DNA of 64,000 nucleotides from Shewanella avicenniae (GTDB lineage Bacteria; Pseudomonadota; Gammaproteobacteria; Enterobacterales; Shewanellaceae). This document shows, piece after piece, positions 56,312-64,000 of the stretch. The notes beneath the pieces are model-generated. The model did no database searches and was not told the DNA's origin. It worked only from the letters and a program-made list of their open reading frames with translations. Made by a program: the position numbers and the translations under genes. The stretch lies in the NCBI RefSeq assembly GCF_017354945.1, contig NZ_CP071503.1, positions 682,001 through 746,000 on the forward strand. The letters are read 5' to 3'. Each line of letters begins with the position of its first letter. Position 1 is the stretch's first letter.

Positions 56312-58096
56312 ATGAATTATAAGAAAGATTTCCTCAGAGGATCATTATTGGCGTTAGCAGTCGCTGCGCCGTTTATGTCGCAAGTCAGTTACGCCGCATC
56401 GCTCCCCGCTGTCGAAGCTAAAAATGGCATGGTTGTGTCATCGCAACGCTTTGCATCGGAAGCCGGGGTCGAAATCCTCAAAATGGGCGGTAACGCCATT
56501 GATGCTGCGGTTGCCACTGGTTATGCCCAAGCGGTGGTGAACTCCTGCTGCGGTAACATCGGCGGCGGTGGCTTTATGACGCTGCATCTGGCCGATGGCT
56601 CAGACCACTTTATCGATTTTCGTGAAATGGCACCAGCAGCTGCCAGCGCCAGCATGTACCAAGACAAAGATGGCAACCTCATTCCGCATGCCAGTACCCT
56701 CGGCTGGAGCTCTGTCGGTGTACCGGGCACTGTGCGTGGGTTTGAATTGGCGCTACAAAAATATGGCTCAGGCAAGTTAACCCGCGCGCAAATCATGGCG
56801 CCAGCCATCAAACTCGCCCGCGAAGGCTTTATTCTGACGCGTGGCGACACTGACGTTATCGACTCTAGCCTCAGCAAAATGCGTGGCGATCAACAAGCCT
56901 CAAAAATCTTTTTACGCGCCGATGGCAGCCCACTCGAACCGGGTGATCGTCTCACCCAAACCGCGCTGGCTGACACGCTGGAAATGATCGCTAAAGGTGG
57001 CCCAGATGCTTTCTACAAGGGCGATATTCCAAAAGCGATTGAAAAAGCCTCGAAAGCTAACGGCGGTTATTTAACTGCGAAAGATTTTGAAAATTACGTC
57101 GCTAAAGAGCGTACTCCAGTGCGTTGTTCTTACCGTGGTTATGACTTTATCTCGGCACCACCGCCAAGTTCAGGCGGCACCACCATGTGCCAAATCCTTA
57201 ATATTCTCGAAGGCTATGATCTGAAATCGATGGGCTATGGCTCAGCGGATGCAATTCACTACACCGCCGAAGCGATGCGTCACGCCTTTGTTGACCGCAA
57301 CAACCTGTTGGGCGACCCCGATTTTATCAACGTGCCGATGGATAAGCTGCTCAGCAAATCATACGCTGCTGAAATTCGCAGCAAAATCGACCCAGTCAAC
57401 GCCACCCCGTCAAGCGAGTTGGGCGCCGGTGTGCCACCGCACGAAAAGCCACAAACCACCCACTACTCAGTGCTGGATAAAGCGGGCAATGCGGTATCAA
57501 CCACCTACACCATCAACGGCCGTTTTGGCGCTGGGGTGATGGCGCCGGGTTATGGTTTCTGGATGAACGACGAAATGGATGACTTCACCTCCAAAGTGGG
57601 TGAGAAAAACATGTTCGGTTTGGTACAAGGCAAAGCCAACGCCATTGCGCCGGGCAAACGTCCGCTATCATCTATGTCGCCAACGATTATCACCAAAGAC
57701 GGCAAAACCTTTATGGTGGTCGGTTCGCCAGGCGGTTCTTTGATTATCACCATCACCCTCAACACTGTGATGAACGTGATCGACTACGGCATGACTTTGC
57801 AAGAAGCAGTAAACGCGCCACGTATTCACCAACAATGGTTGCCGGATGTGGTGTTGTACGAAAAACGCGGTATCTCGCCTGACACGCTGAAGATCTTGAA
57901 AGATCGCGGCTACAACATGGTTGAAAAAGGCCAATGGGGTGCGGCGGAAGCGATTATGATCGGCTTGCCAAGCGTAGTGAGTAAGGATGAAAAATCCAAC
58001 GTCAGCGATGCTTCTGTCTCTGGCAAAGTGCGCGAAGGCTTTATCTACGGTGCCAACGACGCACGGCGTCCACAAGGGGCGGCGGTAGGTTACTAA
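56312..58096 (+). CDS. ggt: gamma-glutamyltranspeptidase
   Basis: Periplasmic Ntn-hydrolase that cleaves gamma-glutamyl bonds of glutathione. Signal peptide to about residue 28; the precursor cuts itself before TTHYSV, making the first Thr of that motif (about residue 382) the nucleophile of the small subunit. GNAIDAAVATGYAQAVVNSCCGNIGGGGFM in pieces, RPLSSMSPTI and VGSPGG are typical. ATG 56312 has GGAA six bases upstream; an in-frame ATG at 56300 is an alternative. Single gene with a good terminator. Confidence 0.93.
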   Translation: MNYKKDFLRGSLLALAVAAPFMSQVSYAASLPAVEAKNGMVVSSQRFASEAGVEILKMGGNAIDAAVATGYAQAVVNSCCGNIGGGGFMTLHLADGSDHFIDFREMAPAAASASMYQDKDGNLIPHASTLGWSSVGVPGTVRGFELALQKYGSGKLTRAQIMAPAIKLAREGFILTRGDTDVIDSSLSKMRGDQQASKIFLRADGSPLEPGDRLTQTALADTLEMIAKGGPDAFYKGDIPKAIEKASKANGGYLTAKDFENYVAKERTPVRCSYRGYDFISAPPPSSGGTTMCQILNILEGYDLKSMGYGSADAIHYTAEAMRHAFVDRNNLLGDPDFINVPMDKLLSKSYAAEIRSKIDPVNATPSSELGAGVPPHEKPQTTHYSVLDKAGNAVSTTYTINGRFGAGVMAPGYGFWMNDEMDDFTSKVGEKNMFGLVQGKANAIAPGKRPLSSMSPTIITKDGKTFMVVGSPGGSLIITITLNTVMNVIDYGMTLQEAVNAPRIHQQWLPDVVLYEKRGISPDTLKILKDRGYNMVEKGQWGAAEAIMIGLPSVVSKDEKSNVSDASVSGKVREGFIYGANDARRPQGAAVGY

Positions 58097-58123
58097 GCCT
58101 CGCTTCTTCAACGGATGTAATGC

Positions 58124-58153
58124 AAGAACCCAACTTCGGTTGGGTTCTTTGTT
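58124..58153 (+). terminator. rho-independent terminator of ggt
   Basis: Stem AAGAACCCAA / TTGGGTTCTT around a CTTCGG loop, followed by a T-rich stretch. UUCG-type loops are especially stable. Confidence 0.85.
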
Positions 58154-58397
58154 TTTGGCTTGGCGAGGTAGGAACCACTGAACATAGCGCCTTAACCTCG
58201 CATTGCGGCGTGAAATCTGAGAGCTAGTTTGCATTTGACGAAAATAGCTAATCACCCCAACTCACAGAGTCAAAATTAATCGTTAACCGCATTCGTATGA
58301 CTATTGTTTGACTAATCTTTGCCCCCTAGAATCTCGCCGCTTTACCTATTCTGCGTCGACAGCGCAACCACCGACTGAACACAACCGGAGATTCACT

Positions 58398-59003
58398 GTG
58401 AGCGAAAAACTAGCAAACCCTGCACCGCTTGGCCTAATGGGCTTTGGCATGACAACCGTGTTACTCAACCTGCACAACGCAGGATTTTTTACCCTCAATG
58501 CAATGATTCTGGCGATGGGGCTGGCCTATGGTGGCTGTGCACAAATCATTGCCGGCATATTGGAATATCGTAAAGGCAACACCTTTGGCGTGACTGCATT
58601 TACCTCATATGGCTTCTTTTGGATAAGCCTTGTGGCTCTGCTGCTGATGCCTAAATGGGGTTGGGGCAGCGCAGCCGATGCATTCTCTATGGGGTGCTAT
58701 TTGCTGATGTGGGGCATCTTTACTCTGTTTATGTTTGTCGGCACGCTCAATGGTCCGAAGGCGCTGCAAGTAGTATTTGGGTCGCTGGTGGTGTTGTTCT
58801 TCATGTTGGCGATTAAAGACTTTACCGGCAATGAAGCACTCGGTGTGCTTGCGGGATTTGAGGGGATTTTCTGCGGCGCGAGTGCCATCTATCTTGCTAT
58901 GGCCGAAGTATTGAACGAGAAATATGGCAAAGTGATTTTACCGATTGGTGAACCTCAGCAGGCAACCGCAATCGCCAAAGATGCAGCGCCACAGCTGGCT
59001 TAA
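58398..59003 (+). CDS. satP: acetate/succinate uptake transporter SatP (YaaH family)
   Basis: 201-residue GPR1/FUN34/YaaH-family membrane protein with six helices. The family signature [23 protein letters not shown] (in pieces) follows the start directly. GTG 58398 with GGAGA upstream is chosen; the longer frame from 58308 would add 30 hydrophilic residues before the signature and has no ribosome-binding site. Moves acetate or succinate with protons. Confidence 0.9.
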   Translation: MSEKLANPAPLGLMGFGMTTVLLNLHNAGFFTLNAMILAMGLAYGGCAQIIAGILEYRKGNTFGVTAFTSYGFFWISLVALLLMPKWGWGSAADAFSMGCYLLMWGIFTLFMFVGTLNGPKALQVVFGSLVVLFFMLAIKDFTGNEALGVLAGFEGIFCGASAIYLAMAEVLNEKYGKVILPIGEPQQATAIAKDAAPQLA

Positions 59004-59373
59004 GAGCGGTTTATTACGCCGATACTGAGCAGCACCTTTTACGCAGATGCATTCCCTGAAGCACACGGACGTGCTTAACTTTTGCGATTAGCCCTACGCC
59101 GCACAGCACCGCCGCACAGCAGCGCTGCAAGCAACAGCGTTCGCGGCATTTGTCGCTGGTTTTATCTCAGCTCATTAGTCTTCATCGGCGCATGCCAATT
59201 TCATCCCTTCAATGGCAGCGTGCGTTGCAGCTAACATGTGCCATAGCGGCATTACTGCCGTTGCCCTCGACATGCTGTGAATTCAAAAATTAGGGTATAC
59301 TGCCCGCGCAATTTGTTGTTAGAAGCCCGCGACTAAGGGTTTCTATTTGATTGAGCTAGGGTTGAGTTACTAG
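59004..59373. other. intergenic region satP to LRR-kinase
   Basis: 370 bases. A hairpin AAGCAC-ACGGAC-GTGCTT at 59059-59076 may end the satP transcript, though no T-run follows. A TATACT hexamer at 59296-59301 could be the -10 box for the LRR-kinase gene. No reading frame supported. Confidence 0.4.
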
Positions 59374-60708
59374 ATGCACACACTTGAACAACTGCGCGCT
59401 GGCGCGCTGCAGGGCATTTCGCGGCTGACACTTCGTTGCGGTCTTACCGAGTTTCCACAAGAGATTTTTTCGTTAGCTGATTCGCTGGAAATCCTCGACC
59501 TTAGCGGCAACCAACTGTCATCTTTGCCTGATGATTTGCCGAGGCTCAGCAAGCTGAAAGTGATTTTCTGCTCCGAGAATAACTTCACCGAGTTGCCTGA
59601 AGTGTTGGGGCGCTGTGAATCGCTGAGCATGGTGGGGTTTAAATCGAATCAGATTACCCAAGTGGCGCCAGCATCGTTACCACCACAGTTACGTTGGCTG
59701 ATTTTGACCGATAACTGTGTGCAGCAACTACCTGATAATTTAGGGGATTGCCCGCAGTTGCAGAAGCTGATGTTAGCGGGCAACCAGTTAACACATTTGC
59801 CGGATTCGTTAGCGCATTGCCACAAGCTGGAACTGATCCGCTTGGCTGCCAATCAACTTAACTCGCTGCCACAATGGCTGTTCTCGCTGCCGCGGCTGAC
59901 ATGGTTAGCCTATGCTGGCAATCCGTTCACCGCACAGTTAGAAGCCGAGGCGCTGAACGTGTCGCTGCCTGCGATCAACTGGCAGCAATTGGCCGTTAAT
60001 GAGCTATTAGGTGAGGGCGCTTCTGGATTGATTTATCGCGCAGACTTATCGCGTGCTGAAACCACGACGCCAGTCGCAGTGAAGTTATTCAAAGGCGCGA
60101 TGACCAGCGATGGCTTGCCGCAGTGTGAAATGGCATCCACCATCAAAGCGGGGCAACATCCGGCGCTTACCCAAACCCTTGGGCGGCTGACCGAGCATCC
60201 CGACGCGACCGACGGTTTGGTAATGCAGCTGATCCCCAGCGACTTTAGCAACTTGGCCGGGCCACCGAGTTTGGCTTCTTGCACCCGTGATGTGTATGCG
60301 TCTGATAGGTGTTTTACGCCCGCGGTGATATTTAATATCGCTAGTGCGATTGCCAGCGCCGCAGCGCATCTGCATCAGCAGGGCATGATGCACGGCGATC
60401 TGTATGGCCATAATATTCTCACGACTGAGACTGGTGATGCATTGCTGAGTGATTACGGCGCGGCTTCGTTTTACGACACGGCAAATGCCGAACTTGCCGC
60501 GCGGTTGGCGCGTTTGGAAGTCAGAGCCTTTGGTTGTTTGCTCGAAGAGCTGGTCGACCGTTGTTATGGTTTGACGGCTGATGCTCATCAGCAGTTGAGT
60601 GCATTAGTGGCAGCCTGTTTGGGTGCGGAATTGATGGCACGACCGACCTTTGAAGAGGTTTGTGAGCGCCTCATTGAACTGCAATCGCAGCAAGCCATCG
60701 CCGCCTGA
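59374..60708 (+). CDS. leucine-rich-repeat protein kinase
   Basis: 444 residues joining about seven leucine-rich repeats (about 15-185, LxxLxLxxNxLxxLPxxL type) to a eukaryotic-like Ser/Thr kinase domain (about 208-440). Kinase features: glycine loop LGEGASGLIYRA (212-223), VAVK with Lys237, catalytic loop MMHGDLYGHN (Asp342, Asn347; HRD changed to HGD) and DYG (Asp360) instead of DFG. The metal and catalytic residues are kept, so activity is likely; loss of the HRD Arg is typical of kinases not controlled by activation-loop phosphorylation. No signal peptide or membrane helix, so cytoplasmic. Single gene; target unknown. Confidence 0.88.
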   Translation: MHTLEQLRAGALQGISRLTLRCGLTEFPQEIFSLADSLEILDLSGNQLSSLPDDLPRLSKLKVIFCSENNFTELPEVLGRCESLSMVGFKSNQITQVAPASLPPQLRWLILTDNCVQQLPDNLGDCPQLQKLMLAGNQLTHLPDSLAHCHKLELIRLAANQLNSLPQWLFSLPRLTWLAYAGNPFTAQLEAEALNVSLPAINWQQLAVNELLGEGASGLIYRADLSRAETTTPVAVKLFKGAMTSDGLPQCEMASTIKAGQHPALTQTLGRLTEHPDATDGLVMQLIPSDFSNLAGPPSLASCTRDVYASDRCFTPAVIFNIASAIASAAAHLHQQGMMHGDLYGHNILTTETGDALLSDYGAASFYDTANAELAARLARLEVRAFGCLLEELVDRCYGLTADAHQQLSALVAACLGAELMARPTFEEVCERLIELQSQQAIAA

Positions 60709-61011
60709 TGGACGTTGGCTCGCCGCGCGGTTGTTTAATTGTCTCTAAACAGAGTTATGTGCAGAGACAATTGTATTGGCCATTCCAATGAGGCTATAAG
60801 TCGTCTAGTGAAGTAGTGGCTATTCACCGCCCCCTACGCAGCGCCAAGGGCGATTGCAGTTGTTCGGCAACTCCGTTGGTTAGTCATTGCTATTCAGCTT
60901 TTATTTTTAGCCGCCATTTTTGATAAAAAGTGTTACATAACAACGGCTATTCGATAGTTTCTATTCTTCTTATACTGACGCTAAATACTAAAAAGAATAT
61001 GGAATTCTGCT
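60709..61011. other. intergenic region with a long-stem hairpin
   Basis: Holds a perfect 10-base stem AATTGTCTCT (60737-60746) / AGAGACAATT (60763-60772) with a 16-base loop, 28 bases after the kinase stop; no T-run follows. A TATACT hexamer at 60971 may be the -10 box for the M20 gene. No reading frame was supported. Confidence 0.5.
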
Positions 61012-62553
61012 ATGCCTCATGCTTTCCCTGCTCACCATTTCTCGCTGCGTCGTTTTGCTGGTATGACCGCTGTTGCGATGGGTTGCGCGCTCAGTGCTGC
61101 TATTAGTCCAGTTTCAGCGGCTGAAATCAGTCACGACCCTGCCATGGCTAAGGTGATCACCGCCCAGCATGACGAGATGATTGGCCGCCTACGTGATTGG
61201 ATTGCCCTGCCGACGATTGCCGCAGAAGGGCTCAACATTCAAGAAGGGGCGCAGATGATGGCCTCGGTGCTGCAAGATGCGGGCTTTCAGCGCACTAAAA
61301 TCGTGCCAACCAGCGGTTCGCCCTCAGTATTTGGTTACCTAGATGCCGGCGCGGCGCGAACCATTTCGGTGTACTTCATGTATGACGTTAAACAGTACGA
61401 GGCCGAAAAGTGGACTAAGCCACCGTTAGCAGGGGAATTGGTGAGCCGTGACGGCTTGGGTGATGTCATGCTGGCGCGCGGTGCCATCAATACCAAAGGG
61501 CCACAGATGGCATTTCTTGCCGCCTTGCACGCCTATAAAAAGGCCAACAAATTGCCACCGGTCAATATCGCCCTGATTGCGGAAGGTGAAGAGGAGGTGG
61601 GCTCCGCCCATCTTGCCGAAGCGCTGGCCGATGCCGAGGTAAAACGCTATCTCGAGCAAAGCATTGGCATGTTCTATTGCTCAGCAGCACAGTCGCTGGA
61701 CGGTTTTGTGTCTGTCGACCTTGGCTCAAAAGGCATGATTGAAGTCGAGCTAACGGCCAACGGCGCAAATGGCATTGGCCCTGCGCACGACATCCATTCA
61801 GGTTATGCTGCCGTGGCCGACAGCCCTGTATGGCATCTGGTGAAGGCGTTGTCATCGATGACCAATGAAGATGGCACCAAAGTGACCATTGATGGCTGGT
61901 ACGACAATGTGCGTCAGCCAAGCGCCCGTGAACAGCAGTTGATCGACTTACGTACCCAAGAGTTGGACGAGCAGTTGATGAAGCAGGATTTTGGCATTCA
62001 GCGCTGGATTGCCGGCGTGGATTACCGTACCGCACTGGATCGCATGGCCAATGCGCCAACGGCCAACATTGAGGGGATTTTCGGCGGTTATACTGGCGAA
62101 GGTGGCAAAACGATTTTGCCTTCTGCGGCAACGGCCAAAATGGACTTCCGCCTTGTGCCGGATCAAACCGCCGATGAAGCGAAAACCAAGCTCAAGGCGC
62201 ACCTGAAAGCACATGGCTTTGGCGATATTGAGGTAAAGGTTAGCGGTGGCCTCGACCCAAGTCAGACCGCAGAAGATGCTGCACTCACCCAAGCCTTGTT
62301 GGCACAGTTAAATGCTCGCGGTATTCCTTATTCGCTTGACCCACGTAATCCCACCTCGGGGCCAACGTATCTGTTCACCGATAAGCTGTTTTCGCTGCCG
62401 TTTGTCAGTGTCGGATTGGGCTTAGGTGGTCGCTATCATGTGCCAGATGAGTTCTATTTGATTAACTCGACCAATCCTAAAGTGGCTGGGTTTGATGAGG
62501 TAACAGGGTTTTATGTCGATCTTTTGGAGGATGTTGCTAAAAGGGCGTTATGA
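61012..62553 (+). CDS. secreted M20-family peptidase homologue with altered metal ligands
   Basis: 513 residues: an N-terminal signal (twin Arg then hydrophobic stretch, ending near residue 36) and an M20 metallopeptidase fold with lid domain. Kept: catalytic Glu in EGEEEVGS (about 193-194), HDIHSGYAA, and YHVPDEF near the end. Changed: the HxD motif reads FMYDVKQ (Met123 where His is usual), and the bridging-Asp motif usually written SDDKG reads INTKGP (Asn160). Similar substitutions occur in a subfamily of M20 proteins, so it may use metal differently or have another activity. Single gene; a hairpin array begins four bases after its stop. Confidence 0.82.
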   Translation: MPHAFPAHHFSLRRFAGMTAVAMGCALSAAISPVSAAEISHDPAMAKVITAQHDEMIGRLRDWIALPTIAAEGLNIQEGAQMMASVLQDAGFQRTKIVPTSGSPSVFGYLDAGAARTISVYFMYDVKQYEAEKWTKPPLAGELVSRDGLGDVMLARGAINTKGPQMAFLAALHAYKKANKLPPVNIALIAEGEEEVGSAHLAEALADAEVKRYLEQSIGMFYCSAAQSLDGFVSVDLGSKGMIEVELTANGANGIGPAHDIHSGYAAVADSPVWHLVKALSSMTNEDGTKVTIDGWYDNVRQPSAREQQLIDLRTQELDEQLMKQDFGIQRWIAGVDYRTALDRMANAPTANIEGIFGGYTGEGGKTILPSAATAKMDFRLVPDQTADEAKTKLKAHLKAHGFGDIEVKVSGGLDPSQTAEDAALTQALLAQLNARGIPYSLDPRNPTSGPTYLFTDKLFSLPFVSVGLGLGGRYHVPDEFYLINSTNPKVAGFDEVTGFYVDLLEDVAKRAL

Positions 62554-62557
62554 GGGG

Positions 62558-62765
62558 AAATGGCGGTGCCATTTCAAGCTGCGCTTGGCTTATATGGCTT
62601 GCAGCCATTGCAAACTTCGTTTGCGAAAGATTGATGGCTTCGCCATACCAAGCTGCGCTTGGCAAGATTTATCACTGCGTGATTGCAAACTTCGTTTGCG
62701 AAAGTCGTGGAACTGCTCGTTCCACACCAGAGGATAAGGGGGCTGGACAGCCTCGCCCCCTTATC
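62558..62765. repeat. array of ten short perfect hairpins
   Basis: Ten consecutive perfect stem-loops: 62558-62574, 62575-62587, 62594-62608, 62610-62624, 62634-62646, 62648-62662, 62671-62683, 62685-62699, 62707-62725 and 62733-62765. The first eight have three-base loops (GGT, TGC or TTC) and 5-7 base stems; the last two have longer stems and loops. The array is two diverged copies of a ~75-bp unit: TGCAAACTTCGTTTGCGAAA occurs exactly at 62609 and 62684, and CAAGCTGCGCTTGG at 62575 and 62649. Not a known REP family to my knowledge. Confidence 0.85.
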
Positions 62766-62877
62766 AATCCCCCAGCTGCCCCACGTCGCAAAACGCTCCG
62801 GCGCTTCTGGTTTGTCATCTGCGCAAATCGCTCTGATTCGGAATCCATTCCTCACCATCGCTTCTCGTCGTCCTTGA

Positions 62878-62928
62878 CTCGATTGCTTGATGCCTGCCCA
62901 ACGCACCTGCGCTGCGCCGAAGGGGAAT
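62878..62928 (+). repeat. 51-bp direct repeat, copy 1
   Basis: Begins CTCGATTG, ends GAAGGGGAAT. Second copy at 63168-63218 differs at two bases only. The 240 bases between the copies again hold inverted repeats (GAAAGT/ACTTTC at 62939, ATAGC/GCTAT at 62976, CACTGG/CCAGTG at 63014, CGCCAGCAT/ATGCTGGCG at 63061-63080). Confidence 0.85.
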
Positions 62929-63167
62929 CATGCTGCTTGAAAGTTGTTACTTTCATGATTGTTGAACGTTGCTTGATAGCACATTGCTATAAATCGCCTG
63001 CAGCGGGCTCATGCACTGGCGATCCAGTGGCACGCGGTGAACTCGTCCCTGAGCGCTCTACGCCAGCATCCATGCTGGCGAAGGCCACTGGTCCGCCCGT
63101 GCTGGGAATTCACGGAGTTATCCTGTGAATCTCAGTGTGTTTTCTGGGTTTGTTGAAAAGCGAAAAC

Positions 63168-63218
63168 CTCGATTGTTTGATGCCTGCCCAACGCACCTAC
63201 GCTGCGCCGAAGGGGAAT
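63168..63218 (+). repeat. 51-bp direct repeat, copy 2
   Basis: Two mismatches to copy 1, offset 290 bases. After this copy the sequence turns AT-rich, so the repeat sits at the change of composition. Confidence 0.85.
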
Positions 63219-63467
63219 TGGTGTTGCCTGATACGCTACCTGTGAACGCTGACCCGTTCGAGATTGATTCGAACAAGGCTACCTTACTCTGTTATCTAGA
63301 CCAAAATATGCTCATTTTTCTATTGTGTTCAGTGGTATATGCGCATAAGTTGAGTGATGAGGAACAGTGAAATGCGGATTTAAGTCGTGATTAATTCCGA
63401 CATCATGTCGTTTAATATACTGTGATGTGCTGTCAAACTTTTAACCTATGGTTTCTTAATAATATAA
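63219..63467. other. AT-rich stretch before the terminal ORF
   Basis: About 250 bases of falling GC. An open frame runs from 63125 to 63370 across the repeat, but it has no ribosome-binding site and its front part is repeat-derived. It presumably carries the promoter of the following gene. Confidence 0.4.
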
Positions 63468-64000
63468 ATGAAAAAATGTATTAATGAATATTACTGTGAG
63501 CTAGATAAACCTGTAGAAATTCAGTTTCAGCTAAATGGTTTTTCCGTTCAATTCCTTACTGAATTTGACGGTGTGGATGATTCTGCGGACTATGGTTATT
63601 TAAAAATTTCCGTTGAATCTACTTTGAGGGAGTATGAATCAATAATTGATTCTGAAATATTTTCAAGATCTAAGTATCTTGTTGCTTTAGGAATTGCATC
63701 ATTCGTGATAGATGAGCCTTTGGACGTATTTGGTTCTACCTCTAAAAGTTATGTTTCTGAAGGCAATATTGAAAGTGTAGAGCCTAGGTTTATTCTTGAT
63801 GGAGTGGATAATACTCAATACCTTATAGAAATAATTGAAAAGCTTACCGCAATGAAAAAACACGAAAGTGACCTGTTTTTTTCTTTGCTAGATAGGTGGA
63901 GAAAAGCAAGGTTTATGGAAAAGAATTCCGAGACGAGCTTTATATACACTGATGAAGCTACTTTAGCTTATTTTCATGTGCTTGAACTGTTGGGGGATCT
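63468..64000 (+). CDS. unrecognised AT-rich gene, truncated by the window end
   Basis: An uninterrupted frame of 177 codons from ATG 63468 runs off the window. The protein begins MKKCINEYYCELDKPVE, is acidic and strand-rich at first (VQFLTEFDGVDDSADYGYLKIS), then helical, with FFSLLDRWRKARFMEKN and DEATLAYFHVLELLGD at the end. The codon choice (ATA, TTA, AGA, AAA) is unlike the neighbouring genes and suggests recent acquisition. No clear ribosome-binding site precedes the ATG, so the true start may differ. I do not recognise a family; the helical end with paired charged residues could belong to a larger multi-domain protein of a mobile or defence locus, but that is a guess. Confidence 0.6.
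   Translation, partial: MKKCINEYYCELDKPVEIQFQLNGFSVQFLTEFDGVDDSADYGYLKISVESTLREYESIIDSEIFSRSKYLVALGIASFVIDEPLDVFGSTSKSYVSEGNIESVEPRFILDGVDNTQYLIEIIEKLTAMKKHESDLFFSLLDRWRKARFMEKNSETSFIYTDEATLAYFHVLELLGD

Noticed and set aside
62558..62765. Hairpin array as a CRISPR or attC site
   Set aside because: No regular repeat-spacer pattern with unique spacers, and no integron attC core sites; units are hairpins back to back.
62550..63128. 192-codon open frame across the region after the M20 gene
   Set aside because: It runs through the hairpin array and direct repeat, so its sequence is explained by inverted repeats; no ribosome-binding site and an unlikely composition.
63125..63370. 81-codon frame starting with GTG over the second direct repeat
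   Set aside because: Front part is repeat-derived, and it lacks a ribosome-binding site. Its short shared peptide with the preceding frame follows from the DNA repeat.

Overview
The window looks like a chromosomal segment of a marine or sediment gammaproteobacterium of the Shewanella type. This is inferred from the high similarity, from memory, of the class I fumarase, AsnC, RluA, DUF3581 and DUF2956 proteins to that group, from the wealth of TonB-dependent receptors and secreted hydrolases, and from the moderate GC content. No rRNA, tRNA, CRISPR array, integrase or transposase was seen.

Layout. 1-5.1 kb: a class C beta-lactamase, a TonB-domain lipoprotein, and a minus-strand operon of a dicarboxylate (DASS) transporter and class I fumarase. 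5.9-10.8 kb: a GNAT protein and a LysR regulator divergent from a two-subunit biotin-dependent pyruvate carboxylase (pycR/pycA/pycB arrangement). 10.8-14.8 kb: a 1313-residue secreted nuclease joining a lamin-tail domain, endonuclease I, OB fold, an EEP nuclease and two CBM2 domains. 15.3-19.9 kb: an SDR, a glutamine amidotransferase, a POT peptide transporter, an HNH protein and a membrane protein. 20.2-27 kb: a nucleotide pyrophosphatase, an e(P4)-type acid phosphatase, a secreted EEP hydrolase and an Oar-like TonB receptor. 27-32.6 kb: asnC, rluA, a membrane-bound winged-helix/TolB-propeller regulator followed by two tiny exported or membrane ORFs, and an EamA transporter. 32.7-37.4 kb: a TonB receptor/beta-propeller phytase operon with a Pho-box-like site. 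37.8-42.5 kb: a degenerate GGDEF protein coupled to an AraC regulator, a chemoreceptor and a Lys-rich exported protein. 43.2-48.7 kb: an unusual three-gene operon (GDPD lipoprotein, PEGA membrane protein, zinc-ribbon membrane protein). 48.9-59 kb: btuF, an SpoIIAA-like protein, a universal stress protein, wHTH, DUF2956, an ABC exporter, DUF3581, glutathione peroxidase, an EAL phosphodiesterase, gamma-glutamyltranspeptidase and an acetate transporter. 59.4-62.6 kb: an LRR-kinase and a divergent M20 peptidase.

A recurring theme is scavenging of polymers: extracellular DNA (two-nuclease CBM protein), nucleotides (ENPP and e(P4) phosphatase), phytate (receptor plus phytase), peptides and glutathione (POT, M20, GGT). 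Central carbon genes (fumarase/dicarboxylate uptake, pyruvate carboxylase, acetate uptake) sit among them.

The right end changes character. Four bases after the M20 stop codon begins a dense run of ten small perfect hairpins (62558-62765), built from two diverged copies of a ~75-bp unit in which stems change but pairing is kept. A 51-bp direct repeat follows (62878 and 63168), then visibly AT-rich DNA with an unrecognised ORF running off the window. This looks like the edge of an accessory island and is, with the two-nuclease protein and the GDPD/PEGA/zinc-ribbon operon, the most interesting part of the window.
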